From the NCBI GenBank assembly GCA_022843745.1, contig JALHNB010000050.1:1-52118 (forward strand): a DNA stretch of 52,118 bases. Reading direction: 5' to 3'. The notes under the pieces are model-generated. The model was not told where the DNA came from and made no database searches. It was given only the letters and a program-made list of their open reading frames with translations. A program made the translations under genes and the position numbers. The stretch comes from Anaerolineae bacterium (GTDB lineage: Bacteria > Chloroflexota > Anaerolineae > Aggregatilineales > Phototrophicaceae). Position 1 is the stretch's first letter. Each line of letters starts with the position of its first letter. Below are positions 34,864-42,976 of the stretch, one piece after another.

Positions 34864-35172
34864 CTAATGTCCTTTTTCGACCTCCATTGAATCGACATAG
34901 CACCACATCCAGTCCTCGCCCTTCTGGAAGGACTTGATGATGGGATGCCCTGTCGCGTGGAAATGCGCCGTCGCGTGTTTATTTTTCGAGTTATCGCAGC
35001 AGCCCACATGCCCACAGGTCATGCAAATCCGCAGGTGAACCCATCTGTCGCCCGTTTTGAGGCAGTCCTCGCAGCCCTGTGCGCTGGGTGTCACCTCCTG
35101 AATCTGATCAAGGTGGGTGCATTTCGGCGCTTCTTCGCGCTTTCCTAATAGTCGGTTTATCAAATTCATCAT
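34864..35172 (-). CDS. UBP-type zinc finger protein
   Basis: 102 aa. Zn-ligand pattern of the ZnF-UBP domain: C-x-H at CTHLD, CEDC, CMTCGHVGCCD, then HATAHFHATGHP and WCYVDS. In eukaryotes this domain binds the ubiquitin C-terminus; bacterial stand-alone versions are known as short proteins of unknown role, common in actinobacteria and Chloroflexota. GAGGCG lies before the ATG. No fused enzyme domain. Confidence 0.9.
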   Translation of the reverse strand: MMNLINRLLGKREEAPKCTHLDQIQEVTPSAQGCEDCLKTGDRWVHLRICMTCGHVGCCDNSKNKHATAHFHATGHPIIKSFQKGEDWMWCYVDSMEVEKGH

Positions 35173-35219
35173 TTTTACGCCTCAAGACTCACGACGATTA
35201 TTTCTGGTCAGAAGATTAT

Positions 35220-35282
35220 TCAAGTCTATTTTGTATTCAAGCGATTACTGCTGTCCGGTCACTCAAGTCTATTTTGTATTCA
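35220..35282. repeat. Exact 20-bp direct repeat
   Basis: TCAAGTCTATTTTGTATTCA occurs at 35220-35239 and again at 35263-35282, a 43-bp period, in the gap between two minus-strand genes. Function unknown; it may be a residue of a local duplication or protein-binding sites upstream of the zinc-finger gene's neighbour. Confidence 0.8.
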
Positions 35283-35339
35283 CAGGCTGGTCAAATTTCC
35301 GTATTTCATGGCGAAAATCAGATTCCCAATGTCCGCCTC

Positions 35340-35984
35340 CTACTCCTCCAAATCGAGGGTGCGAAAGCCGACCCAGGGGCGATAAAATTTTTGCTCGACA
35401 GGTTTTTCGAGAAAAATATGGGTGTTTTCGGTGAGCGCGGCGCGGTTTGTCGGCGTGTAAAATGTGGCATCCAGGCCGCTGTACTTGAGGCTGATCTCGA
35501 AGCCGATGGTCGTGAATGCCTCGACGACAATGCCGTCCGGCGGACCAAAAGCACCCAGAATATCGGCTACCGTCGGCGCACTGGACTGACCATCCTGGCT
35601 CGATTGAAACAGGTCAATCGACTGCACAACCTCATTTTGTCCATCCGTGTACTGTGCAAGATGCAGTTGGACAACAAGATAGAAATTATCGCCTTCAATT
35701 GTATATTCAAGCGTCGTAAAAGGCCGTGAGCGATCTGTAAAACTGGTATCGCGGATCGTCAGGTCGCCGTCCTCGATAAACGCCGCCATGATTTTCGCTT
35801 TGGCATCGGCAATGCTCGTCTCCCCCGGCATGATGCCCACCCAGCATGGTGGCGCACACTCATTCAGCCGGAGCTGCATGATGCTCGACGGCGCGGGCTG
35901 CATCTTGCCCACCAGAAGCACCCCGCAAACAACACCAAGCATCAACATCCAGATTCGAAATGATTGGGCAAGTACGGCTGTCAT
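35340..35984 (-). CDS. Membrane-anchored protein of unknown function
   Basis: 214 aa. An N-terminal hydrophobic segment (IWMLMLGVVCGVLLVG) is either an uncleaved anchor or signal peptide. The mature part starts with LRLNECAPPCWVGIMPGETS, a Cys-Pro-Pro-Cys-Trp motif that I recognise as recurring in secreted proteins of unknown function in this kind of genome, then a beta-rich domain. No catalytic motif seen. Function unknown. Confidence 0.75.
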   Translation of the reverse strand: MTAVLAQSFRIWMLMLGVVCGVLLVGKMQPAPSSIMQLRLNECAPPCWVGIMPGETSIADAKAKIMAAFIEDGDLTIRDTSFTDRSRPFTTLEYTIEGDNFYLVVQLHLAQYTDGQNEVVQSIDLFQSSQDGQSSAPTVADILGAFGPPDGIVVEAFTTIGFEISLKYSGLDATFYTPTNRAALTENTHIFLEKPVEQKFYRPWVGFRTLDLEE

Positions 35985-36063
35985 CTGTCACACTTTCATC
36001 CGATTAGCGCTTCACACCGCGTCTCACCCGATTTCCAGCATTATGATCCGGTGCTGAATGCGC

Positions 36064-36148
36064 ATCCCCACCCCAACCCCTTCACAAGGGTAAGTATTTA
36101 ATACAACCTCACCCCCAGCCCCTCTCCGCAAGCGAGAGAGGGGAGAAA
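36064..36148. repeat. Family A repeat
   Basis: Two linked units: CCCCACCCCAACCCCTTCAC and CCTCACCCCCAGCCCCTCTC with CCGCAAGCGAGAGAGGGGAG. In the gap between the membrane-anchored unknown and the ABC exporter. Confidence 0.75.
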
Positions 36149-36210
36149 ATCAGAGGCTTTGGAGTGAGGAAACGATACGTGATTATTGATTTATTAGCAG
36201 GATATAGCGT

Positions 36211-38040
36211 TTAGTGAGCCGATGATGTCTCGCCTACCGCCCCAAGCTGCGATTCGTAAATCTGGCGATAGACGGGACTGGAAACGATCAATTCCGCGTG
36301 TGTGCCTTCGGCTGCCAAGCGCCCGTTATCCAGTACCAGAATTTTATCGGCGTTCAAAACCGTGCTGATACGCTGCGCGACGACAAAGGATGTGCGTCCT
36401 TTCATGATCGTCGCCAATTCCTGCTGGAGGCGGCTTTCGGTTTCCATATCGACGGCGCTGGTGCTGTCGTCGAGGATCAGAATCGCAGGCTGACGCAGGA
36501 GCGCCCGCGCAATCGCCAAGCGCTGCTTCTGCCCGCCGGAGAGATTCACGCCGCGCTGCCCGACCATAGTGGCGTAGCCCTCCGGCAGTGTCGAGATAAA
36601 TTCCTGCGCCTGGGCTGCCCGCGCCGCCGCTTCGACCATCTGATCGCTGGCATCGGCATCCCCCTGCCGGATATTTTCGGCAACTGTCCCAGAAAACAGC
36701 ACGGCTTCTTGCAGTGAAATACCGATATTTGCGCGCAGCGCCGCCTGAGTCATGTCGCGCACATCCACGCCGTCAATCGTGATGCGCCCGCCCGTGACAT
36801 CGTAAAATCGCGCGATCAGGTGAACCAGACTGGTCTTGCCCGATCCGGTTGTCCCCAGAATCGCTACGGTCTGTCCCGGCTCGGCTATGAAGCTGACATC
36901 TTTTAAGACAGCGTGGTCGTCTTGCCCCCTCACCCCCAACCCCTCCGCTGGCGCGACAAGGGGCGAGGGGAGTAAATTACGCGGGTTTGCATTAAGCTGA
37001 TCGCTAAAAACTGATCCATAGCCAAAGGTCACATGCTCAAACGCCACGCGACCCTGTGCGTGAAAATCCGTTAGCGCGTTCGGGTGATCCTGCACTTCGG
37101 GCATGTTTTGCAGCACTTCCGCGATCCGATCCGCCGAAGCCTGCGCCCGCGAAATGCGCATCAGGAGCATACTGAACGACACCAGCGTCGAGAGCATTTG
37201 TGACAGATAGGTGATTACCGCGATAATTTCGCCAACCGTCATCGAACCTTGATTGACGTTGATGCCGCCGAACCAGACTATCGCCGCCACACCGATGTTG
37301 AGCAGCAGCAGCGTGACCGGGCTGGTGATCGCCGTCAATTGCAGAGCCGCGATGGAGTCGCGCGTCAGGCTGCTATTCGCCGCGCCAAAGCGCTCATTTT
37401 CATGATCCTCGCGGACAAAAGCCTTAATCAAGCGCACACCCGCGAGATTTTCCTGAATGACGGTGTTGACGCGATCCAGGCTGCCCTGCATTTTGGTGTA
37501 CAGCGGATGGGCACGTTGGATGACAAACCACAAGACGATCACCAACGGCGGGATCAGCACCAGCAGTACCAGCGCCAGCGTCGGGCTGGTCAAAAACGCC
37601 ATAAGCAGACTGCCCACGCCCAGCAGCGGCACACGCACCAGAATCCGCAAGGCGATCAAAATAAGTTCCTGCACCTGGGTGATGTCGTTCGTCAGGCGTG
37701 TCACCAACTGCCCCGTGCCAAGCGTATCCAGATTGCCGAACGAGAGCGTCTGAATTTTGCGATACACCGCGCCGCGTAAATCCGTGCCGGTGTAAACTGC
37801 CGCCCGTACCGCAAAAATCGTACAGCCGATGCCGCCAACTGCGCCCACCAGCGCGAAAACGATCATCACCAATCCGGTTTCCAGAATCAGGTTTTGATTC
37901 CCCTGCCGGATGCCCTCGTCCACAATGCGCTGCATCATCCTCGGCTGAAGCAAGTCCATCGTGACTTCGAGGATCATGAGCAGCGGCGCGATGATCGCCA
38001 GTTTCCAATACGGTTTTAAATAGACAAGCAGTTGCCGCAT
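36211..38040 (-). CDS. ABC exporter half-transporter with repeat-encoded insert in the ATPase domain
   Basis: 609 aa: six-helix membrane domain (about 15-305) followed by the nucleotide-binding domain. Motifs: A-loop VTFGYGSV, Walker A ILGTTGSGKTSLVHLI, signature LSGGQKQRLAIARAL, Walker B ILILDDSTSAVD, H-loop FVVAQRISTVL (Gln in place of His). Between the A-loop Tyr and HAVLKDVSF, where homologs have a short turn, residues of about 343-375 form an extra loop encoded largely by a family A repeat (LPSPLVAPAEGLGVRGQ). The reading frame is intact, so the protein is probably made. Not adjacent to an obvious partner; likely a homodimer. Confidence 0.92.
   Translation of the reverse strand: MRQLLVYLKPYWKLAIIAPLLMILEVTMDLLQPRMMQRIVDEGIRQGNQNLILETGLVMIVFALVGAVGGIGCTIFAVRAAVYTGTDLRGAVYRKIQTLSFGNLDTLGTGQLVTRLTNDITQVQELILIALRILVRVPLLGVGSLLMAFLTSPTLALVLLVLIPPLVIVLWFVIQRAHPLYTKMQGSLDRVNTVIQENLAGVRLIKAFVREDHENERFGAANSSLTRDSIAALQLTAITSPVTLLLLNIGVAAIVWFGGINVNQGSMTVGEIIAVITYLSQMLSTLVSFSMLLMRISRAQASADRIAEVLQNMPEVQDHPNALTDFHAQGRVAFEHVTFGYGSVFSDQLNANPRNLLPSPLVAPAEGLGVRGQDDHAVLKDVSFIAEPGQTVAILGTTGSGKTSLVHLIARFYDVTGGRITIDGVDVRDMTQAALRANIGISLQEAVLFSGTVAENIRQGDADASDQMVEAAARAAQAQEFISTLPEGYATMVGQRGVNLSGGQKQRLAIARALLRQPAILILDDSTSAVDMETESRLQQELATIMKGRTSFVVAQRISTVLNADKILVLDNGRLAAEGTHAELIVSSPVYRQIYESQLGAVGETSSAH
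36927..36973. repeat. Family A repeat inside the ABC exporter gene (in frame)
   Basis: CCCTCACCCCCAACCCCTCC then GCTGGCGCGACAAGGGGCGA then GGGGAGT. It encodes the extra loop LLPSPLVAPAEGLGVRG on the minus strand. Confidence 0.85.
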
Positions 38041-38221
38041 AGTCTGAGATTCTTCACTTTTTGACGGTGTTGAGCCTATTTATTATACATGCGGCGGTGG
38101 CAAAAGCTGGCCTTGTATGGTGAGATGTTTTGCTCCCTCGCCTCTCACCGTCCATTCGATCTATAATGAGATTGTAGGGCGCATCGCGGCGATATGGGTA
38201 CAGGGAAGCATAGTGGAGACT

Positions 38222-38276
38222 TACCCCTCCCCTAAATCCCCTCCCATTTCGCAGGCTCATGGAGAGGGGACTTTCC
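38222..38276. repeat. Family A repeat, CTCCCATTTCGCAGG subtype
   Basis: CCCCTCCCCTAAATCCCCTC then CCATTTCGCAGGCTCATGGA then GAGGGGACTTTCC. In the 374-bp gap between divergent ABC exporter and ATPase genes, which otherwise holds no recognisable feature. A family B-like half copy (TTGTAGGGCGCATCGCGGCG) lies just upstream near 38174. Confidence 0.8.
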
Positions 38277-38414
38277 AGAGCCATTGCAAATTTCTGTGAA
38301 CTGAATACAGAGTCGCGTGAGTGTTAGAAAAACGTTGCCACGCTATCCTGTGGAGGTATTACAACCATGCTCCCTATTTTTCCTGCCCGATTCGTTTGAA
38401 AGGCGCGTGTAACC

Positions 38415-39542
38415 ATGCTCACCAATCGTATCAATCGCCTGACCGTCCGCAACTACCGCAGCCTCGCCGATGTCACCGTCGATTTCGAAGACCTGACCGT
38501 GCTTGTCGGCCCCAACGGAAGCGGCAAAAGTAATATCCTCGACGTGCTGCGCTTCGTGCGCGATGCCCTCACGCTCGGCCTGGATAAGGCTTTGCAGGAT
38601 CGAGGTGGCATCATGTCCATACGCCGCTTTTCACCGAATGGTGAGTTATATGATATTGAGATTACGCTCGATCTGAAATTTGGAGAGCAACATGCGTCCT
38701 ATGCCTTTGTGCTTGCTAGTAGTGAGCAAAACACATATCAGGTAAAAAGCGAGAAAGCATCTTTAGGCTCATTGCAGTATGAAATTACAGACGACAAATT
38801 TGACAAGTTTAACTTGGACTCACCTTCTTCAAGTCACATTATCAATGTTGGACGTCTAGCATTATCGTTACGGCGTATGGGATATTTTATGCAGTTAACG
38901 CCGCTTCATGAGTTTCTAGGACGTTTCGAATCATATTCAATCATTCCTGAAACTTTTCGTTTGCCACAAAAAATGGAAAATGTTTATCCACTTAGCGAAA
39001 CAGGAGATAATCTAGCAACTTTCCTTCGCTACACCATTAAATAACAATCGCATTATTGGCGCGAAACTTTTTTCAATTCTCTTAACCGAATTATACCAAG
39101 CCTAACAATCGACAACCCAATCAATGTTGATTCGCTAGGTAGTTTCCTAATTGTCAAGCTTAAACACACTAACGGAGCCGAATTTGATCTCTCCCAAGAA
39201 TCGGATGGCATACTCCGAGTTCTTGGCTTGCTCAGCGCGTTATATCAGGATCCGCCTTTATCATGTATGGCTATCGAAGAACCCGAATTAATGATCCACC
39301 CAGGAGCTTTAGATGCTTTAAGTGATATCATCATCGAAGCCTCTCACCGCAGTCAGGTCATACTCACCACACACAGCCCAGATATGATTAGCCGTTTCCC
39401 GCCCGAATCGCTGCGTATTGTTGAGCTTGAGGATGGCGAGACAAAAGTCGGCCCGGTACGCGAAGATCGCCTCAAAGCGCTCAACGATCAATTATTCAGC
39501 AGTGGGGATTTGCTGCGCATCGGCGGTTTGGCTCGTGACTAA
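38415..39542 (+). pseudogene. AAA ATPase (RecF/OLD-like), interrupted by an in-frame TAA
   Basis: One frame covers 375 codons with a single internal stop, TAA at 39042-39044. Before it: Walker A VLVGPNGSGKSNILDVLRFV and the AAA_21-type start RINRLTVRNYRSLADVTVDF. After it: DLSQESDGILRVLGLLSALY (signature-like), Walker B MAIEEPELMIHP, and VILTTHSPDMISRFP (H-loop). Both halves are family-complete, so this is a nonsense mutation, a sequencing error or suppressed stop, not two genes. The middle is AT-rich. The end overlaps the DUF4276-like gene by 8 bp, implying a two-gene unit. Such ATPase-TOPRIM pairs are often phage defence genes (inference). Confidence 0.8.
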
Positions 39543-40176
39543 AGCGCTTCATCTGATTGTCGAAGGCAGCGGCGAGAAAGAGGCTGCACCACTCTTGATA
39601 CGGCGTTTTCTGCACGAGCATTATCAGCTTTTCGACTATAGTATCGGTGAAACTTATAATGCCAGAGGTCGCTACAATATTCTCAAATCGGGTGGTTTTG
39701 AAAATTTTCTCAATTTAGCACGTGGCGCACCGAACTGTGCTGGAGTGATTGTGCTTCTGGATACAGAGCGAGAAAATCGGGACTGTCCACCGAGCTTGGC
39801 CTACAACCTTGCACAGCGAGCGCAAAATTTAAACCTTCACTTTCCCGTTGTAGTAGTTTGCGCCACTTGCGAATACGAATCCTGGTTTTTATATAACCTC
39901 GCGAACATCGCGCCCAAATATCTGCAACCAGACGCACATTATGACGATGACCCCGAACAGGAATGTGATGCCAAAGGCTGGCTCACGCGCAATATGCCCG
40001 AGGGACGCATTTATAAGGGGACGCAAAATGCACCAGGAATGACGAATTTAATTGACCTCCCCCACACCACCCAGCATTCGCGATCCTTTCGCCGCCTCGA
40101 CCACGCCATCACCGAGCTTCTCGCCGCCATCGACACAGGCGAAAATAGCGTAAGCCCGCTGAATCTAGCTAAGTAG
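39535..40176 (+). CDS. DUF4276/TOPRIM-like protein partnered with the AAA ATPase
   Basis: 213 aa from a GTG at 39535 that overlaps the ATPase stop by 8 bp (CGTGACTAA); a longer frame upstream only shadows the ATPase. LHLIVEGSGEKEAAPLLIRR has the IVEGxGE motif typical of DUF4276 (TOPRIM-like catalytic Glu), and GVIVLLDTERENRDCP is the likely acidic motif. FPVVVVCATCEYESWFL and the final SRSFRRLDHAI (S-R-S-F-R-R) segment also match DUF4276 proteins. Would be a nuclease-like effector controlled by the ATPase; function inferred from family and overlap. Confidence 0.8.
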   Translation: MTKALHLIVEGSGEKEAAPLLIRRFLHEHYQLFDYSIGETYNARGRYNILKSGGFENFLNLARGAPNCAGVIVLLDTERENRDCPPSLAYNLAQRAQNLNLHFPVVVVCATCEYESWFLYNLANIAPKYLQPDAHYDDDPEQECDAKGWLTRNMPEGRIYKGTQNAPGMTNLIDLPHTTQHSRSFRRLDHAITELLAAIDTGENSVSPLNLAK

Positions 40177-40207
40177 TATCACGACCATGCGCCCCTACCT
40201 TATTCAC

Positions 40208-40654
40208 CTACCATCCCACTTTCAGTCGTGTCGCTTCCACGCGGCGGATGCTATTGACTGTCCAGGGTGGGACATCCGGCCAGGTTTCGACTTCCGCCGC
40301 TGTCAGCCAATGCGTGGAGGCCACTTCGCCGGGGTCGCTGATGACGATTTCACCGCCAGCATATTGGCACAAAAACACCACGTCGATTACAGAATCGCCC
40401 TGGCTGGTCACGAATGAGTTGCAGGAGACATAGGCCAGTTCGCCTACTTTCAGCCCGATTTCTTCGCGGAGTTCACGGCGCAGTGTCATTTCCATCACAT
40501 CCTGAATCTCGCCCACATCCCGATCTACTTTGCCACCCACGAGACTCAACGTCCCGGCGGCATGATCTTCGTCTTCGCCGCGCACGATCATCAGATAACG
40601 CCCATCGTGCGTGATCGCCCCTTCGATATTGACGATAAAAAGATTTTCAAGCAT
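40208..40654 (-). CDS. Nudix hydrolase family protein
   Basis: 148 aa from the ATG at 40654 (AGAGG 7 bases before; an upstream ATG adds 10 residues). Nudix box is visible but imperfect: GGKVDRDVGEIQ, then TLRRELREEIGLKVG with the REUxEExGU part intact and an Asp where the first Glu is usual plus extra residues. This divergent spacing is found in some NUDIX members acting on nucleotide sugars or unknown pyrophosphates. Substrate unknown. Convergent with the DUF4276 gene, 31 bp apart. Confidence 0.85.
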   Translation of the reverse strand: MLENLFIVNIEGAITHDGRYLMIVRGEDEDHAAGTLSLVGGKVDRDVGEIQDVMEMTLRRELREEIGLKVGELAYVSCNSFVTSQGDSVIDVVFLCQYAGGEIVISDPGEVASTHWLTAAEVETWPDVPPWTVNSIRRVEATRLKVGW

Positions 40655-41221
40655 AAACGGCCTCTGATTACGGTAATGGTTCAATTTTTATATGATTATA
40701 TTCGTGTTCTTTTGCCTCATAACCTGTTTGGAAATTCACTCAACCTCACCCCCCAACCGCTGCGCGTCTCCAATGCGTTGGAGAGGGGGAGTTAAAACAG
40801 GTTTTCTGAGGCAGATGCCGATGTAAAAACGAATATTCAAACAGGTTCTCAATACCCCCTACATACAACCCCTGCCGCGCCAAAATCGCTCAAAAATTCT
40901 CATGATAAGCGATTTCCTGCTGTGCATTATGCAAGCATTATCGCGAGATTTACGACAATTTATGAGGGACATTTTGGGAAGTCCATGTTTTTGCGCAGGG
41001 CGGGTCTGAGACCCGCCCCTACAGTCCACATTTGGCGGGCATCTCTGAAAGTGTCATAGACTGAAACCCTCTATAGGCGCAAATGGCTCAATAAGGTAAG
41101 CGGGCTGCGTTTTCCATGTCATTTCTTGCCCGATACCACCCCTATTTCTTGCCCTATTCGCCCACATCGTGTTAAAACATGGCTGAATCCACCCGTTTTA
41201 ATGTTCAAGGACTCAAAACTC
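40655..41221. other. Intergenic, 567 bp with one family A and one family B repeat
   Basis: No gene recognised. Holds a family A copy at 40742-40797 (CCTCACCCCCCAACCGCTGC ... GGAGAGGGGGAG) flanked by inverted arms (TTGCCTCATAACCTGTTT at 40712 and AAACAGGTTTTCTGAGGCAG at 40795) and a family B palindrome GGGCGGGTCTGAGACCCGCC followed by CCTAC at 40998-41022. Confidence 0.75.
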
Positions 41222-42097
41222 ATGGCAGAACTGGATCGCGTTCAACTACAAAAAGATATTTATGCGCTCTACACGCGCGAACATGCCGAACTCGGCGAAC
41301 AGGGTACGCTCGAACACCTTCAGCGCGGCAGAGAGTGGCACTTATCCGGTACACTCAAGGCAGGCGGTGTGCTTGTTTTCCCACACGCGGGGGTTAAGGA
41401 CTGCGGCTACCAGATCGCGGCCTGTGTCCATGCCTGCCTCGACAGCGGCGCGGATCAGGTACTCGTCATCAGCGTCCTCCACGCCTTCACCGAGGATATG
41501 GAACAGGCGCGGCGCAGGGTCGCGGCGGGTGGCGATTTCACCAAAGAGCCGTCCTGGGGCATCCAGGGGCCGGGAATCCCGGGACTCGATGACTATACAC
41601 GTGATCATGTGCTGATAAGCTGGCATCATTTCTGGGACGCGGAAGTCAAACGGCGCGGCATCCGTCCACCCAAAGTGATCGAGCGCTTCCCTTATCTGGC
41701 GGGTGGACACCCCGAACAACTCCCTGGCATAGAAGACCTCGCCGCCATTGCCAAAGATTCGGTCATCGTCTCGACGGCGGACGCTTTTCATCACGGCCTC
41801 GGCTATGGCGATTCGCTCGAAAATTCGTTTGACCCTGACGAGGCAGGCCTGCGCCGCGCCCAGGAAGTCATCGAGGACGGCATTCGCATTCTCGAAAAAG
41901 GCGATTACTGGGGTTATAACCAGCACTGTGTCCAGGCGAAAAGTGACGCGCGGGATGCTGGACAGGTGTTTCGTTACCTGCGCGGGCCAATGACCGGGCG
42001 CGTTATCGACATGAGCTATACCGATGCTTCCGAGCTTTACAAACAGCCACCCCCCACGTGGGTCGCGGGTGCGCTGATGGAGTGGCAAAAGGTGTAG
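41222..42097 (+). CDS. Memo-like (AmmeMemoRadiSam B family) protein
   Basis: 291 aa from the ATG at 41222. Order of motifs matches Memo/MEMO1-type proteins, which share a fold with class III extradiol dioxygenases: AGGVLVFPHAGVKDCGYQIA (PHAG), ISVLHAF, the AGGHPEQLPGIEDLA segment, STADAFHHGLGYGDS (the metal-site His pair), ILEKGDYWGYNQHC, and a final DMSYTDASELYKQ. In the AmmeMemoRadiSam cluster this protein pairs with a radical-SAM enzyme, but none is nearby. The family call rests on motif order by eye and needs a profile match. Confidence 0.6.
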   Translation: MAELDRVQLQKDIYALYTREHAELGEQGTLEHLQRGREWHLSGTLKAGGVLVFPHAGVKDCGYQIAACVHACLDSGADQVLVISVLHAFTEDMEQARRRVAAGGDFTKEPSWGIQGPGIPGLDDYTRDHVLISWHHFWDAEVKRRGIRPPKVIERFPYLAGGHPEQLPGIEDLAAIAKDSVIVSTADAFHHGLGYGDSLENSFDPDEAGLRRAQEVIEDGIRILEKGDYWGYNQHCVQAKSDARDAGQVFRYLRGPMTGRVIDMSYTDASELYKQPPPTWVAGALMEWQKV

Positions 42098-42120
42098 ACA
42101 TGCGTTGCGCGGCGTAAGAA

Positions 42121-42178
42121 CCTACCCCGCCCCTCAATCCCCTCCCCATTTCGCAAGCTCATGGAGAGGGGACTTTGC
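42121..42178. repeat. Family A repeat, CTCCCCATTTCGCAAG subtype
   Basis: CCTACCCCGCCCCTCAATCC then CCTCCCCATTTCGCAAGCTC then ATGGAGAGGGGACTTTGCAG. Just downstream of the Memo-like gene stop. Confidence 0.85.
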
Positions 42179-42296
42179 AGAACTGTTAAGGACTTCGTGA
42201 ACCCTGTGAGGGATCAAGCGAGGGATTGAAAATCGCGATCATTGCTAGTGTGTGCCGTGCGCCCTTATTTTGTCATTTCTCACGCACATTCAATTG

Positions 42297-42938
42297 TTAT
42301 TTCTGCTTGTTTTGCTTCTTTTCATATCTTTCAATTCGCTTATCCCAATCACCAGCCCATCCCTGTTTTTTGGCTTCTTTTGCCACTTGAATAGCGTCAG
42401 AATATTTACTCTGTTTGCCATAAATAATCGTCAATTGTTCAAATCCAACATGAGATGGGAGATGATTTTTAGGGTACTCTTTTTTGAAAGCTTTAGCTGC
42501 TTGAGGTGCAATATCAATTTGTCTCTTACATGCGTTCACAGCTTCATCAAGGGCATGAGATACTGTATCTCTATCTCGATACCAAACCTCAATCAAAGCT
42601 TGAAACGTAAAATGCAAGCCCATCACATCATTTTTAGAATCTATAATTTCGGTGGCTTTTTTAAGAATTCGGCGTGCAATATCACGATCTTCTATTGAGT
42701 CGCTAAACCACGTAGAAAGTCCACTCAAAAACATACCCACCGTCTGTGTTGTGGAAAGAATTTTTCCTTCAGTTAGGCTGTTTCGGTCAGCGCCTGTCGT
42801 GCCTCCTGCCATAGGTCGATATTTCTTTACAATATAGTTGCGCTCTTTTTCTGTAAAGGTGTTAACCCACCACTCAGATAGATTAAAGTATCCTATCTGT
42901 CCCTCAATTCTTGGTTTTCCCCATCCAAAAATTCTCAT
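42297..42938 (-). CDS. Unknown AT-rich protein, helical
   Basis: 213 aa from the ATG at 42938, with GAGGAAA about 8 bases upstream. Opening MRIFGWGKPRIEGQIGYFNL, then basic, helical sequence ending AIQVAKEAKKQGWAGDWDKR and a Lys/Gln tail. Repeated helical segments suggest a TPR-like or solenoid fold. The gene is visibly more AT-rich than its neighbours (AAA/TTT-rich codons), consistent with recent transfer. No family recognised. Confidence 0.7.
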   Translation of the reverse strand: MRIFGWGKPRIEGQIGYFNLSEWWVNTFTEKERNYIVKKYRPMAGGTTGADRNSLTEGKILSTTQTVGMFLSGLSTWFSDSIEDRDIARRILKKATEIIDSKNDVMGLHFTFQALIEVWYRDRDTVSHALDEAVNACKRQIDIAPQAAKAFKKEYPKNHLPSHVGFEQLTIIYGKQSKYSDAIQVAKEAKKQGWAGDWDKRIERYEKKQNKQK

Positions 42939-42976
42939 GTCGGATTTCCTCACTTTGTATTCACATTTATTGTGCG

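Noticed and set aside
39418-39534. Longer N-terminus of the DUF4276-like protein
   Set aside because: The first 39 codons overlap the ATPase's conserved end in another frame; the GTG at 39535 directly precedes the family's first strand.
38415-39542. Two separate small genes instead of one ATPase
   Set aside because: Both parts are in the same frame, separated by a single stop, with Walker A in one and Walker B in the other.
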